64,000 bases of DNA. It comes from Spinacia oleracea (Eukaryota; Streptophyta; Magnoliopsida; Caryophyllales; Amaranthaceae). Where the stretch lies: contig NC_079491.1 in the NCBI RefSeq assembly GCF_020520425.1, positions 26,527,449 through 26,591,448 of the forward strand, in the 5' to 3' direction. The translations under genes and the position numbers were made by a program. This document shows positions 1 through 14,762 of this stretch, one piece after another; positions within the stretch are counted from its first letter, which is position 1; every line of letters begins with the position of its first letter. The notes under the pieces are model-generated. The model was not told the origin of the DNA, did not search any database, and saw only the letters and a program-made list of their open reading frames with translations.

Positions 1-523
1 TACGCAATACGATATACGATTACGATCCAACGTCTTATCGTATATTTATGGTAACGAATCAATTTCCCGAATTTCCATTAAATTAATTTCTGATTTATTT
101 CATCCGACGACCTGTTTTATGTCATTGGTGTGACCTTGTAGGTTCAGTCAAGAGTAAGTTGTTAGCCTAAGAAGGATTAGAACTCACAGATCGAAAACAT
201 TTCTTTAGTATAAATGTTCCGATCATTTGATCTTACTAGATTAATTATTCATAATTAATCTTAACCATGGTATTAAACTAATGCACCTTGGATGAAGGAT
301 ATATTTCCTTCATATGGATGGAGGAGGGGGTGATTTGACGCCTATAGTTGTTAATGACTTGCTCGTTCGATTCCTTCGACCCAATGAAAGGTAATTTTCT
401 CTATGAATTGTATATAATTCTTCATATGATGTAATGAAGTCACCTTGGAAAAGATAAAAATATAGAATGGTATTTGAGATGAATGTGTTTTGAGACTCCT
501 AGTTAAAATTGGAAGTTGTGTTC
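1..523. other. Intergenic, nothing recognised
   Basis: AT-rich sequence with no convincing coding frame, terminal repeat or target-site duplication. The open frame at 351-542 (-) is short and matches no family I know. Confidence 0.5.
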
Positions 524-818
524 TACTCCCTCCATCCCACATTACTCGTTACACTTACATTTGCACAAAATTTTAGGTGATAAGTGGTTGTTTTGTTATC
601 AATTGTTATTTTATTAAAAAAGGTAGATGTAAATAGGAGTTAGTGAGGTATTTGTTTTGATTGAATGAGAGAGAGTGTAGGGATAAAATATTTTTTAGTG
701 GGAAAAGAGAGACAACATACGGAGTAATAATTTTGGAGTCATACCTAATTTAGAAGTTTAAAAACTAATATGGGAAGGACGAAAAAAGAAAGTGTAACAA
801 GTAACGTGGGAGGGAGGA
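524..818. mobile_element. Stowaway-like MITE
   Basis: The left end 'ctccctccatcccacat' followed by 'tactcgttacactt' is mirrored at the right end by 'aagtgtaacaagtaacgtggg' plus 'agggagg', giving terminal inverted repeats of about 30 bp. The interior ('ttttaggtgataagtgg', 'tgttatcaattgttatttta') recurs in the interrupted copy that starts at 28619, so this is a family. The CTCCCTCC terminus and likely TA target site are typical of Tc1/mariner-derived Stowaway MITEs. It is non-coding. Confidence 0.75.
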
Positions 819-1102
819 AATAATTTTTTAATCTTACTTTCTCCTAAGAAAATTTATCAGTCATGAGTGTTGCGGTTGAAGAATTGAAACATATTTTGGT
901 GCTTACTATGGTCAGATACCTTAAGTCTGCCTGCAAATTCTGATTTATGAAAGTCATTCTAAGCAGGGAAGGTGTCCAGTTCATGTTTTGATGTGTACAT
1001 GGATTGCAGTCTGCTACTAATATATTTGGATGCATTTTGGCTGATGATATTGGGAATAATTTTTTTCCCTGGTTATGCATAGACTCTCCTTTTTGGAATA
1101 TA

Positions 1103-1137
1103 CTAGTTGTTGGATCGTGCGCGTTGCGCACGATCCC
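1103..1137 (-). mobile_element. Helitron 3' terminus (minus orientation)
   Basis: Read on the - strand, a perfect 11-bp-stem hairpin (ggatcgtgcgc / gcgcacgatcc, 1113-1137 on +) is followed by a few bases and CTAG, then T. This is the Helitron 3' signature: a hairpin shortly before CTRR, inserted between A and T. The matching 5'-TC end, which should lie to the right, was not found, so the full extent is unknown. Confidence 0.6.
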
Positions 1138-1140
1138 TAA

Positions 1141-4100
1141 GGGATTAAAAACTTATTAGATAATTTAATAATAGGAAAAAAATTACAAGTTAAGTGTAGT
1201 AGTGAGCTAGATTAGCACTGTAGTTCACCATAAAATGGAGAAACAAAGGCCTAGCCAATGGACAACAGCTAACTTTCTTGGAAAGGACAGGAGAAACTGT
1301 CGATAGAATGGAGGAAGAGAAAGGGATATTTCTTATCATTTTTATTGATTGATGTTTTCAGACTACAACTCTATTTATAGTTGGTAAATAAAAGGTGTAA
1401 ATCAACTAATAAGATGACAGAGCAACTCAAGGTATTACAAACAGAATTGTAACAGATCACCCAAAATTCTGGAAATCAACAACTAACTTCAACTTCTTAT
1501 TACTCCTGTTACATTAACGCATCCACGATTTTTTAACGATATATCTATGTTTGTTTGAATAATATTGCAAATGGTAAAGGCATCAGTTAATGTTGTATAT
1601 TATACGGAGTACGAAGTATAGAGCAAAAGATGAACTTCAAAAATGACACATATTCCCAAAGTTGTAATATCAATTATTGGTGTTTGCGCAAAAAGAAGAA
1701 AACTTCAATGCTCACGATACTATCACATCCGTAGTAGAATGAAGGATTAGGCATGAAATAAAATTCATAATTTGGAAAAAAATTCATTGTCAAAAAAATT
1801 GAAACACATTTAAATCCGTATTACCCAAAATCTAATTTTACAAACTAACCATAAACATTGTTACTGTTGTAATTCCTTGAAGAATTTGGTTTGAAGTTTG
1901 TTTGGATTGAGTTAATTTCTCTTAATTAAGGTCTAAGTTGATTAAGCACGCAACTCGTTAAGGGCGGGCTATAACAACTGTACTATATATTACGATATGA
2001 AGGAATTTGTTGTGATTGTATAAAAGATCCTACCAGGGTTTCATTTTCATATGAGAACCCTTTTTTGAAATCGATATGTCACTTGAACATAGTGTCGCAT
2101 TTTATCTCTTACTTGCACTACAAAATCAATGCAAATGAATAATGAACATCGGGTGAAACTCAAAAAATTTGAATTGGGTTCTACTTTGTTATTAATTCCA
2201 CTTAAAAATCAATAACAAATTTAGTAGACATATTAGATTAATATAAATAAATACCTCATAAAAGTGAAAACATTCAAAATATACGACAATAAATTAATAA
2301 AACACTCGTATACGGAATAAAAATTAGAACTTTTCAATCTTCCCCTATTACCATCATCATACAATACAAGCTATCCAATAACTATAGAATTCCTTACCTA
2401 CAAGAACCTGATGCTATTTATTGCCGTTTAAAGAAAAAATCATCTCACTCCCGTCAAAAAATCATCAATGGTGTATTTTAATTTCTCTTCTAAAAATTTA
2501 AATTCATGTCACTCGGTCACAATTATCCACCATCGCATTCACCCTCTATCTCACTACGTCATAAGCCAAAAACAATGGGCCACCAATGGATTCATCTCCC
2601 ATCTATAACTTGGAAGGTGAATTCGTTGTTCATATCAAGTGGCTCCTTCCATTCTGGTGATGGCCACAACAACAAAGGATTTCCACCCCCCTAAGCAAAT
2701 GCATCAGATGCAGAAAGCATCGTCAACAAATTATATAAGAAACCGAACTGTAAAAACACTATAACATAATGAAATCATCCAAAAACAATTTGCAACCCAA
2801 ATAGAAAAGCCTTTGACAGTAAAGTTTTGGACACTTTTTCATCTATTCCTTCAAATCACTACAATTTTCTTATACAAAAACACAAGAGTAAATGCAAGTT
2901 CTTTTTGGTTTCTAAACAGACTAATGTACAGGAGACCAAACTTCCTCACTAATGTCATTCATTGTTGTGAACTCTGTAAGTTACAACACACAAGACAACA
3001 AACAAACTACTGATTCACACATTTCATATTGTTTTTAGGCAGAGAAAATATCACCCAAATGCTAATTTTCCAATACATATTTTGAGGAGGTTATGCATTA
3101 CAGAAATATCAAGGAATATGGCAGAAAATCTAAGAAATTTTAAACCCTTCTTATAGGAGGATGTGCATCAGATAATTTTGCATTTAATTTGTTCATCAGA
3201 TAATGCTACATTCTATATTACTTGCACTCTTGAAAATTTCAAAGTTGCATTAGGTTTACCATGAAATTTATGAAGCCATACCCCTCGTAGAGTGAAAAAA
3301 AAAAGTTGCTCGAACATAGTGGCATTTGGCATCTCCATCCTTAGTCAGTTAATCTTGCCTAATCCCCAGACACTATAGCTATCTTGTGATCCGATTTCTT
3401 GACAACTAAATCAAAAGATAAAATAAGAGAAACTTATACAGAGTATCATATAAGATCAAAATTAGAAACAAACCAGGAAAATAATCTTAACAAGAGGTTA
3501 CCAGGTGGCTTAATTTGAACTCCGTAGGTAAGGTTTTGTTGCCAGGGAAGCATCATCTCGTGGATGTTATGACTCATTCAGGGATCAGATGTATGTAGCA
3601 TAATCGCTACACCGCATACATGTAAAGAGAGGTTGTAAGATAGTCTAATTGAAGTCGATTGTCCTATGAATTAGCTCAGATTATTAGCCTAAAATAACAA
3701 GCTTAAGGACAGAAAAGAGAGATTACGAGAGGGAGAAGAATTATTAGGGAAGAACAAGCAAAAATATGAATGCATTAATGCTAACAAGGTGACTAAGCAT
3801 CAGTTACAACCTAGCCAATCTTTTGAGAGGAATGACACTCACCCAAACTACAAATAACTAATCACTATGGGCTGGGCAGCTTTAGCTTGGAGAATCGCAT
3901 CCCCGGAATTGGGGGTTATCACTGAACTAGCAATAGTGGAGCTCTCTCGCTAGGATCTCGAACGATAACTTTAATAATATTCAATATGCTACTCTTACTT
4001 CAACAAACTAACTGGATTCTAGGGCTTTCCCGCTAACACACTATCTTTTAATTCAACCAAACAATAACTAAATTATAATCCTCCTCCCTAATTAGCGCTT

Positions 4101-4534
4101 CCCCTTTATATTTCTTCTTTGCAGACTGCCTGTGAAATAATTTCACAGGAAATGAGCACAGGAAGTTTATTGAGACATTTTTATTTTAGTACATATAACC
4201 CAAAGCTGGAAATACTTAGTAATTCTTTCAACTCCATTAGCGACAGATTGGTCACTACACTACAAAGTAATCCTTTAGCCAAAATGTCATCATATCTTGA
4301 CAAACAACTATAACACAACCAATAAAAAATAGCAAATCCTTGGTCTAGTCACAATTTGTTTTTTCCTTCAATGTACTAACAAAATAAAAGTTCAAAAATC
4401 AATAGAGAACTAATTGCAGTCCGCTACAGCATAAAAGAATGTCACACATGAACCATCATTCCATAGTAATCACGCATACACTTGACTTTTGGTTAGAACT
4501 ATACAAAAACTAAATGGTACATTTTTAAAATAAA
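1141..4534. other. Intergenic, no gene seen
   Basis: AT-rich sequence without a convincing coding frame. Open frames at 2506-2694, 2813-3013 and 4119-4313 are short, of low complexity, and match nothing I know. A 21-nt near-perfect palindrome (cctgtgaaat-a-atttcacagg) lies at 4131-4151. The segment around 3500-4100 is less AT-rich and may be decayed transposon or gene sequence, but I could not identify it. Confidence 0.45.
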
Positions 4535-5836
4535 CTAGATTTTTAACCCGTTCTACGCACGGGCTTTTTTAAGGAAAATAACTAAAAGTAAAAGTAGTAA
4601 ATACTCATACGAAATACAAATTAAAGTATTATACTATGTAATTATAATAATTTTTGTTACGCCTAAAAGCTGGTAAAATTAATCAATTACCACACTAACA
4701 TTGTTATAGATAGTAAACACAAATCTGTTCCAAATTGATCCTGAAGTAAAAACTATTAGTGAATACTCACCTCATGCAAATGAGCAAAATTTCTACTAAA
4801 TAGGAAATGAAGTGAGAAAAGGTTCGAATAAATATCTAATAAAAGTTATAATGATGTACTTTTTATATAAATATTTTGAATATATACATCATACATGAAC
4901 CTCTCAAATTTTAACTGTTTGACATTTCTGTCCTTATTACAGAGTAGTTCACAATTAATAGGTTAAAGATTTGTATAGTAAATGTGTTGAATCATAGGTT
5001 ATTTTATTTAAAGAAGGTTTTATTTAAGTTAGCATAAGATTTTTTTTTTCCCTATTCATAGACCCAAGCCAAACATAAGCTTTTCTCTAATTTTAAATAT
5101 AAATATAAAATACACACATAATAATGTAGACAATGGGGGCAATGAAAAAATATATATTAAAAGATGCAATAATGATAAAAGCCTCTTAATACACAAAGAA
5201 TATACGTAGTGCTACAATATGATTTTTCCCATGGGAATTAATATATAATGATCAACATCATTGCAGGTACTTTAGAAACAAAGTTGCTATGGCACATAAA
5301 CTAAGCAAAAAGAACAATTTATTTTAGTAATATGATTTTTTTTGTTTAAATAGTGAATCTCATGTCAAGCATATTATCTTGACGGGAGCTTCACATTGAT
5401 AACAACCCAATCATAAACTCAGTAAGTTGAAAAACAATTCTACTTTGTAAATGCCACAAAATTATGAATTAATACTCCGCAATACGCTATTGAACCATCC
5501 AAATTATAACAGCTTGAAATACCTCCCCTTTTTAAATTATCAATAAAAGCTTTTAATTGATTACGAATGGTGAAGTTTAAGGAGATTATATATGAAGGAA
5601 GAAGATTAAAAAGGATTGAAGATGAAGGGGGGAGTTGTAGAAGTCAAAGAGATTGACGTTTCATTGGCAAATAGAGATTATTACTTGATTTACTCCGTAT
5701 TTATTTTTTTTCTTTAATTCCTTTAATTTTAAACCATAAAAAATGAAAGGAGAATGACATGTGGCACTATGAATGAAGATAATGACATGTGGCGTTATGG
5801 TGTTTGTGATTTGGGTTTTTATAGACTATGTATAGA
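4535..5836 (-). mobile_element. Non-autonomous Helitron
   Basis: On the - strand the element begins at 5836 with TCTATACATAGTCTATAAAA, preceded by A. It ends at 4535 with a hairpin (cccgtgcg..acggg) followed by ttaaaaatCTAG and then T. The TC start, 3' hairpin, CTRR end and A/T insertion site are all present. The subterminal 'gacatgtggc' motifs near the 5' end (5755-5795) resemble those of the Helitron in the GDSL intron (18383-19279), so the two appear related. It encodes no RepHel protein. Confidence 0.75.
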
Positions 5837-7288
5837 TTTTGTTATGTCCTAGATAAGGAAATATATGGATCCAAATAATTTCCTAATAGAGACGAGCGAG
5901 TAAAAACAAAGAGATAATGAGAGAGGATCAAATATCATGCTAATAATCTTAGGTTGAAACAAACTATGTACTCAATCTTTTTCCATCTTCTTGTTGTATA
6001 ATGTAAAAATTCAATCTCAAAATCCAGCAAAACTCAACTTAAATTGAATAACACCATATAATAACAGTAACTAAAGATGTGGAAATAATGGATGCATTAT
6101 AACTAATTTCATACATAAACAAAAACCATGAAAAATCATAACCAAACATTTCTACACAGACTCTCCATTTCACATGGAGCACCGATGATTGAACCACACG
6201 ATCGAAGTTGTAGAAACTGACACATTATTTTGAGCAAAAATCATAAAGATATTTTAATTACACACCAAACACCAAGGTCAATCCTTGATTTGTAAAGCTC
6301 TACTATCACTTTACTTTCACACCTCATTCCTCTCCTATATCTCCTCCCTGACCACTGTATGAAAATGGTATAAACACTATATTCTTCCTCAATAAACACC
6401 TTAAATTTAACAACAATTACAATTAATCGATCAATTGTAGGATAATATTATAAACCCCCAAAAATCAGATCAAAATCAACAACAAACGGTTTGGGGCATA
6501 GATAATCTAAAATTAAGCAAATAAGAAACCAAACCACAAATGAACACGAATATTACAAAAATGAGGAAGGGAAATTGATCGCAACCCTAGAACCTTAGAT
6601 CGTGTAAATTCAAACAAAATTTACAAAAAAGAGGAAAAATAAAATCGATCACATCCCTAAAAGTAGAATCGACATCGAAAATAGGTAAGAAGGAATAATA
6701 ATGTAAAAAATACACATACCTCCACTCACCTTCATTGCAAGAGCAAGCCAAACGAAAAGGAACACTATTGTTGTGAGCTTCTCAAGGAGAGAGAAAGTGG
6801 AAGTGAGATATGGAAAAGAAAGAAAAGAAGATAAGAATAAGAAAATCAGTAACAAAGGAAAAGAAGATAGATCGGAGATGGAGAGCAAACTTGAAGGGAG
6901 GGGAAGAGAAGAGAAGAGAGATAAAAAAAATGGAGGTCGGTTAAGAGAGGAGGCATATCACATACATAAAAGAAAGAGAGGAAATAGAATTTGATCAGCA
7001 AAAGTAAGCAAAGAAAGAATAGAAGAGGGAAAGTATTAGAGAAAGGAAAGGGTGAAGAAGGTGTGGTAGCATCAAGTGTAAGAAAGAGCAAAGGGTGAAA
7101 ACAGTCATCCCTCTATTGTTAATAATAAGACAAAAAAAATTGGAGAAGGAATTTGAGGGCATATACGTAATTGCACTATTGGGTGAATAGTAATTGATGT
7201 TCAAGACTTTATAAGTGTTAGGATTAAAGATGGTATGATAGTTGTATTTTTTAGTGCAGAATCCAGGTTTTGCTACTCTACTCCACTG
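5837..7288. other. Intergenic; purine-rich tract
   Basis: No gene is recognised. From about 6773 to 7060 the + strand is strongly purine-rich (gagagaa/aagaaag), which opens several overlapping frames on both strands. These frames read as K/E/R-rich or S/F/L-rich low-complexity peptides and are not credible proteins. The tract may be the degraded leader of the MULE relic to its right. Confidence 0.4.
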
Positions 7289-7443
7289 GTGGAGGGGAGT
7301 TTAAGGTGAGGGTTGACCATGTACACTTCCAAGTGATGTTAGATACCATGACCTGTGGATGTGGAGTATGGCAGGACTCTGGAATGTCTTGCAAACGTGG
7401 TTTGAGGGTGATTCACAAGGAAGAGGAAAGCTGCCTCTGATGG
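7289..7443 (+). pseudogene. MULE transposase relic (SWIM zinc finger)
   Basis: The + frame through 7303-7440 translates to V-x-L-D-T-M-T-C-G-C-G-V-W-Q-D-S-G-M-S-C-K-R and so on. This matches the SWIM zinc finger (CxC..WQ.SG.PCxH) near the C-terminus of MuDR/FAR1-type MULE transposases. The expected final His ligand is Arg here, and the frame stops soon after (..EEESCL, TGA). No DDE catalytic domain is visible upstream. I infer a short decayed remnant of a Mutator-like transposase with no function. Confidence 0.65.
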
Positions 7444-8112
7444 TGCAAGTACTTCTAAGGCACCACAAAATAGGGAAAAAGTCCAAGCAAACATGAGGCA
7501 GTGCTGCATTAGGAGTTTTTGTGATTCATGTGTTGTTATTTAACTTTTAGTATGCATTAAGTAGAAAACAGCAACGTGGGTTTTTGTGTACAGATGTTTT
7601 GTAAGTAAATCTAAACAGAAATGCTTCCCAATGGTGGGTTTTTGTGCATATGTAATTATGCAAATACAATGTAATTTGTGAAATATGAATTATTTCTCAT
7701 TCACTGTTTCACTTCATGATTACAAATAGTAGGATTACATAAATACGTGGACTCGTTGGATGTGGATGATGAATTTGAAAGAAAATGGCAAAAATCTTAT
7801 AAAATTAACAAAATAATTGCTCAAGTACATGAAACATTCAGAAAATGGGTATTTATAAGCAAACAATAACCAACGACTACTTTTCAAACATAAAAAGTAG
7901 CTGTTAAGCATCAAAATGGTTAATTTTAAGTTATTTGGTGAATTAAGTTTCTTAGTAGGGGTATTTGGTGAATTTGAAAGTTGACTAACGGAGGACTAAA
8001 GGCGCGTCATTAGTAAGAGTATCTGGGATATTAAGTTTCGTACTAAAATTCGAGGTGATTTCATAAAAAAACCATAGAATAAATAGGAAACCTTTCAATA
8101 TTTCATGAATCT
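7444..8112. other. Intergenic, no gene seen
   Basis: AT-rich sequence between the MULE relic and the MULE at 8113. No repeat ends or coding frames are recognised. Confidence 0.45.
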
Positions 8113-11100
8113 ATTAGAAAGGGATAAATTGCTTGCTTTAAATAATCCAACATTTTGATTATTTTAATAATCCAACCTTTGAATTATTATCTAATAATCC
8201 AATCTTTATACCCCAATTACTTTTATTGAACCCAAACCATCGGTGGCTGGTTAAAAAGGTTAACTTTTTAATTTTAATATTTTTTCAACCTCCTTCTTCC
8301 TCCTTTCTATTTCCATTACTTTATTTGGTCTCACTTCCATTCCATCCCTCTGATCTCTCCTCTCCCCACTTCCAAATCGTTCCAGTAAGGTCAGTCCCAC
8401 CAGAAAAATCCTCGCCTCCCTGAAACACCAACCCCACCCTTGAAACCCACTCTCTCCACCATCCTCCTCTTCACCCACCATTAACACCAAAACCACGATC
8501 ACGCCCTAACTCCAAAACTCGCCACCGTAACTCATCACCTCTAGAGCGTAGCGCGCAACACTTGCTCCACCAGATCTTGCCGGAAAGTTATGACCAAATC
8601 AGATATTTTACCACTTTTTCAGTGATTTTGAGAAAACTTTGAACACTTCTGTAGGAATTTAGGTACATACGAATTCGTTTAGCATATGAAATTAAATATT
8701 TTATAGGTAAACAAATCAAATTGGGGATTGTGGTGTTCTTGGAGTAAGTGGTGGCTGAAGAAGGTCGTGGTGGAGGCAGGAGGTGCGCGTTGAGATGGTG
8801 CTTGCACTAACAGATCAAGGTGTGTTGGAGGGGAGGAAAAAATAAAGGAGTGTTTTTGTTGTTGTTGTTGTTGTAAATGGTGTTCCAGTGCTTAGATGTT
8901 GTCGTGAAAATGTTGAAGATGGTGTTTGCATTTGCTGTCAAATTGTTTATTTGAAAAACATTAATTTTTCATTATTTAAATCAAAATATTAATTAAGCAT
9001 TTAGAAAAGAAAAAATTAAACAAAATAATAACGAATAGTTGTGTGAAACGTGTATAAGTGACTTGCTATATCGGTTTGGTAACCGGTTGGGTACAATAAA
9101 AGTCATTGGGGTATAAAGGTTAGATTATTAGATAACTAGTCTTATATGCACGCGATGCGTGCGAAAGTATGAAAAAACTTAAAATTATGTTGTTACAAGT
9201 AACATATCACAACACAAAAAAAATCAAAATTTCAGTACTGAAGTAAAGTCATAATTACGAATCAGTCGAGATCGAACATTATATCATTGTAACCCGCTAG
9301 GAAATAAATGCATAAGGTGGATAATTATACTCTGTCATCCCATAAAGATAGTTTAGAATAAAATTAGAATTACATAAACTGAAATGCACAATGTATTAAT
9401 ATTTATGTCACATAAATAAAAAGTTATGTAAATGAGTACGTTTAATTATTCCGATATAGAAAATTAATGAGCCTCAATTCGCACATAACTATATTGTAAA
9501 ACAAGTATGCAGTATAAAATTAATTGAAGTAAACACGTTTATTTTATTTGAATTACGTTTGTTAACGTTGATGTTTGTAAACACCATCACCAAATTTATC
9601 TAATTAAAAATATCGTTTCTTTCCTTTAAAGAATATGTTTTACAAGTTAGCAAGAAAAGTTTGAATCAAAAAACAAAATACTAATACTGAAATTGAAAAA
9701 CAAAATACTCTAGAAATTGGAAAACAATAAGAACCCGAGCTTGGTACGACGTAAATGCCTGCGTGTCGCATTGTACCTTCAAATTTTAAAATAAAATCAA
9801 CAAATGAGTATTCCCACAAATCAACTAATAATAATCAGAAGAAAAAAAGACTAACTAACGGAGAAATTATACCTGATAGTGTTGTCGATGCGCATACACA
9901 TCTGGTACAGGATAGATTTGTTTTCTTAAATTATTACAATAAACATTTTCACCAAACAATATTTTACTAACCATACATTTAAAAGACCACAACAACTCGA
10001 GGCATCATCTAAACCAATACTAATGAAACATATACTATATACCTATCAAAAAACATGACTTAAGGGTAAGGAAGCTTTTTAATATTTGTTAATCGCGTAT
10101 TTTAAATAAGCGGAATCACGTTTAACATCACTAAACTTAAAATTAATGGTGTGTTTGGATGGAATCATTTTATTTAAAATTCTGAAATTGAAATAAACAA
10201 AATGTGTGGAAACCAAAAAATTTAAAATTCTGAATTCGGCCCAAAACCTTAAATAAATTTCAGAGGTCCATAGATGAGTAATTTAAAATGACACAATTTT
10301 TGTTGTCATTTCAAATTCTCCAGCAAGCCCAATTCCCTTCACCCATTTTTTTAACATTTTCCATACCCATCATTTCTCTATCCTCTCCCACACCCTATCT
10401 CTCCTCCAACGAAACACCAATACCTCACCCACCGCCATCTCCACCTCACCTCTCTTCTGCAATCACTCTATCCTCTATCAATCTACTCCCAAATTGCATC
10501 CCTCCATTTCAATGTTCTTTCGACTTTCGAGACCTCTATGCACCAACAATGACACCATCATGCCCTTGCAAATTACTATTGCGGCGTCACCCACGTCACT
10601 CGTCGCTGCCGCCATATCTGTCGTAGAAACCACTGTCGTTATCTAAGCCCAATTGTTAGGCGATTTGGACGAGTCAACATGCCCCAATCGTCGGATTCCT
10701 TTTACTCTAAAGCAATTTCGGCGGCGACGGTCTTGATCGGCGGTGGTTGAATCAATTCCTAATGATGGGATTGTATCTGATTAATAATATAATGATAGGA
10801 ATTGAAATTTTGGAACCAGAATTAATAATTTATCCAAACACTTGATTTGGATTAATAGTATAATGATAGGAATCAAGGAAGGAGAGAGTGACGGAAACGG
10901 AAGAGGTGGGGTTAATTGTTTTTTTTTTAATGTGGTTAATTGATTGAATGACTGTTGACTATTTAACGGTGAGATAATTTTTTCCTAATTTTTTTTCCTT
11001 TTTATAGCTCATAACGCTTAATCAGTTTTAAAAATGAATTTTCCCTATTTAATAAATTTTTAGTTTTTAAACTGAATAATTATTTAGCTTTTAAAACAAT

Positions 11101-11321
11101 AACAATAGCTTTTTAAATCAATAAAAATCAAATTTTGGGTTGAATGAAAATGTGAAAGTATGAAGGGTAATTTAGTCTTTTAGCTTGAGGACATCAAAAG
11201 TAGTGTTACTGAAATGTCCCTCTCCTCTTGACTTATATAATAGAGATAATTCAAAAGTTGGCTTATTAACGAAAAATTGTCAAAAGATTGGATAATTTAG
11301 AGTAATTATTCCATTAGAAAG
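8113..11321. mobile_element. MULE with long TIRs and 9-bp TSD, split by a Helitron
   Basis: A 9-bp direct duplication ATTAGAAAG flanks the element at 8113-8121 and 11313-11321. The left terminus (8122, ggataaattgcttgc..) and the reverse complement of the right terminus (11312, ggaataattactct..) pair over roughly 140 bp. They share 'aataatccaa', 'taatccaacctttgaatta' and 'ctttataccccaat'. The right TIR is interrupted at 9135/11247 by a complete Helitron, so the original MULE was only about 1.1 kb. The 9-bp TSD and long TIRs are diagnostic of Mutator-like elements. It encodes no transposase. The internal 8390-8900 part is less AT-rich and could be captured host sequence, but I cannot name it. 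Confidence 0.85.
9136..11246 (-). mobile_element. Non-autonomous Helitron inside the MULE TIR
   Basis: Read on the - strand, it starts at 11246 with TCTCTATTATATAAGTCAAG (preceded by A). It ends at 9136 with hairpin-forming 'cgcacgcatcgcgtgc', then atataagaCTAG and T. Removing it rejoins the right TIR of the surrounding MULE, which independently supports both borders. A 0.35-kb relative with the same ends lies at 57514-57859. The interior (10146-10850) includes a segment bounded by 'gtgtttggat' and 'atccaaacac', perhaps another small TIR insertion. The open frame at 10288-10626 is Pro/Ser-rich and not convincing. Confidence 0.8.
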
Positions 11322-13088
<1,767 letters not shown>

Positions 13089-13331
13089 TTAGGCTCTGTT
13101 ATGTTTGACTTATTTTGACTTATTTTAGATAAAATAAGTTCAGATAAGTTCAGATAAATTCAGTTAAGTTCAGATAAGTTAAGTTTAGCAAAATTAAGTT
13201 TTTTTCAGACATTTTCATACACAAATAAGTTTATTTCAGACAAAATACGTTTTTTTTCCAGATATAATAAGTTCAGATAAGTTCAGATAATATAAGTTCA
13301 ATCAAAATAAGTCCAATAGAACAGAGTCTTA
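13089..13331. mobile_element. Tourist-like (PIF/Harbinger) MITE
   Basis: The element 13092-13328 begins GGCTCTGTTatgtttgactt and ends with its inverted counterpart ..caatagAACAGAGTC. It is flanked on both sides by TTA, the standard 3-bp PIF/Harbinger target duplication. The interior is built of 'gataagttcagataa' repeats. Fragments of the same family occur at 22957-23066 and near 43000-43155. Confidence 0.75.
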
Positions 13332-14402
13332 GTCACTTCTCTCATTCATATCACCGCCATCCCTCCTTAATAAAAGTTACCCATCAGAAAACCCAAGAAA
13401 TAGACCATCTCTTTATTTACTACATCTTAACTACACTTTTACACATTTTTCCTTTTAAAAAAGAAAATGAAAATCACAAAGTAAACACAAACCTCCACCT
13501 CAACTTCACTCTTATTTCTAAGAGCTACCTCTTATGTAGAGGATGTTTCAATCAACCTTTAAATAAGAGGGGGTTAAGAGTTACCACATTTTAGCTAAGA
13601 GTTAACTCTTAAGGGGGGATAAAAGTGAAAAGGGGGCTAAGAGATAGCTAGTATTGATACTCTCTTAGAAGTGTAGGGAACAGATAAAGAGAATCCTCTT
13701 TCTCACTCCCAAGAATTACCGGACCCGCGTTGGGGCTAGGGGGAAACGTGCCACCCTCGGAGAAAAAATTATAAAAAAAAAATATGAAAATGTTCAAAAA
13801 GAAAAAACCTAGGAAGTCTATAAACAAAACATGCACTATATAAGTAAACAGGGAATATGATTGTGTTGCAGTGATCATGAGTGTATATTTTCCTTGATTG
13901 TGAATGCCCTTAAGTCTGGGGTACGAGGTCAGGTAATGACAATTTTGGGTCATTAAACTTATTTGTTTCTTTTCCCTTTAATTTGTTTTTTCTACCCAAA
14001 TCTTTGGTTGTCTATTTAGTTTTTTTAATTAATTCTACACTAATCAACACTTTTTATGCTTTTACTTTTCCATTTTTGTATTTAATTGGACTACACTTAT
14101 AAAAAAAAACCATGACTATCAATTGTTCATTTCATATTATTTGTTTCATTCCCTTTCTTTCCTAATAATTCTATTTGTTGTCTCTAGCTTTAATTTTTTT
14201 TTACATCAATAGAACATTGTCTGGTTTTTTTTTTCCACCTTCATATTTAATTGGACTATACTATATTATAAAATTGTCGAGAGAAAAATAAATTCGATTC
14301 CGTCATTTACTGCTCTATCCTAATTAGCCCCTTTAAATTTTGTACAAATTTTTTACATTTAATTATATATATTGATAAAAAAATCTCCTCGCACCAAAAA
14401 AA
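13332..14402. other. Intergenic, no gene seen
   Basis: AT-rich spacer. The minus frame at 13648-13953 has no family resemblance I can recognise. Pieces near 13520-13640 contain several imperfect 'aagag(c/t)tac(c)tctta' motifs able to form small hairpins. Confidence 0.4.
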
Positions 14403-14762
14403 TACTTCCTCCGTCTCTTTTTGTTCTTTAGGTTTGGTATTTTGCACGCGCTTTAACGACTAATTAATGTGCATTGAGATTCCTCTATATTTTTTATTTA
14501 AACAAGATGAATTACGTTTATTTATAATTTTTTCACTTTTATTAAATTCTGATATTGGAAAAATGAGAAAAAATTAATGTCCCAATGGAAAAGTGTGAGA
14601 TATTAACTGACTCAATGAATTTAATTGGTTAAAATAATAATTTGACACAAATTTTGATAGAATATTAAAGCATTTATGTGATAATATAAAAGGAAATGTA
14701 AAGAACATTTTAAGACATCCAAAAAGAAAAGCATAAAGAACAAAAAGAGACGAAGGGAGTAA
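14403..14762. mobile_element. Stowaway-like MITE
   Basis: The left terminus 'tacttcctccgtctcttttt' + 'gttcttta' is matched at the right by 'aaagaacaaaaagagacg' + 'aagggagta'. The flanking dinucleotide is TA. A half copy of the same family in reverse orientation ends at 23543. Confidence 0.8.

Noticed and set aside
6649..7204. Overlapping frames of 69-81 aa
   Set aside because: Low-complexity peptides from a purine-rich tract, with no start context or family likeness.
10288..10626. 112-aa open frame in the Helitron
   Set aside because: Pro/Ser/Leu-rich low complexity with no motif. It could be the trace of a captured gene, but nothing in it can be identified.
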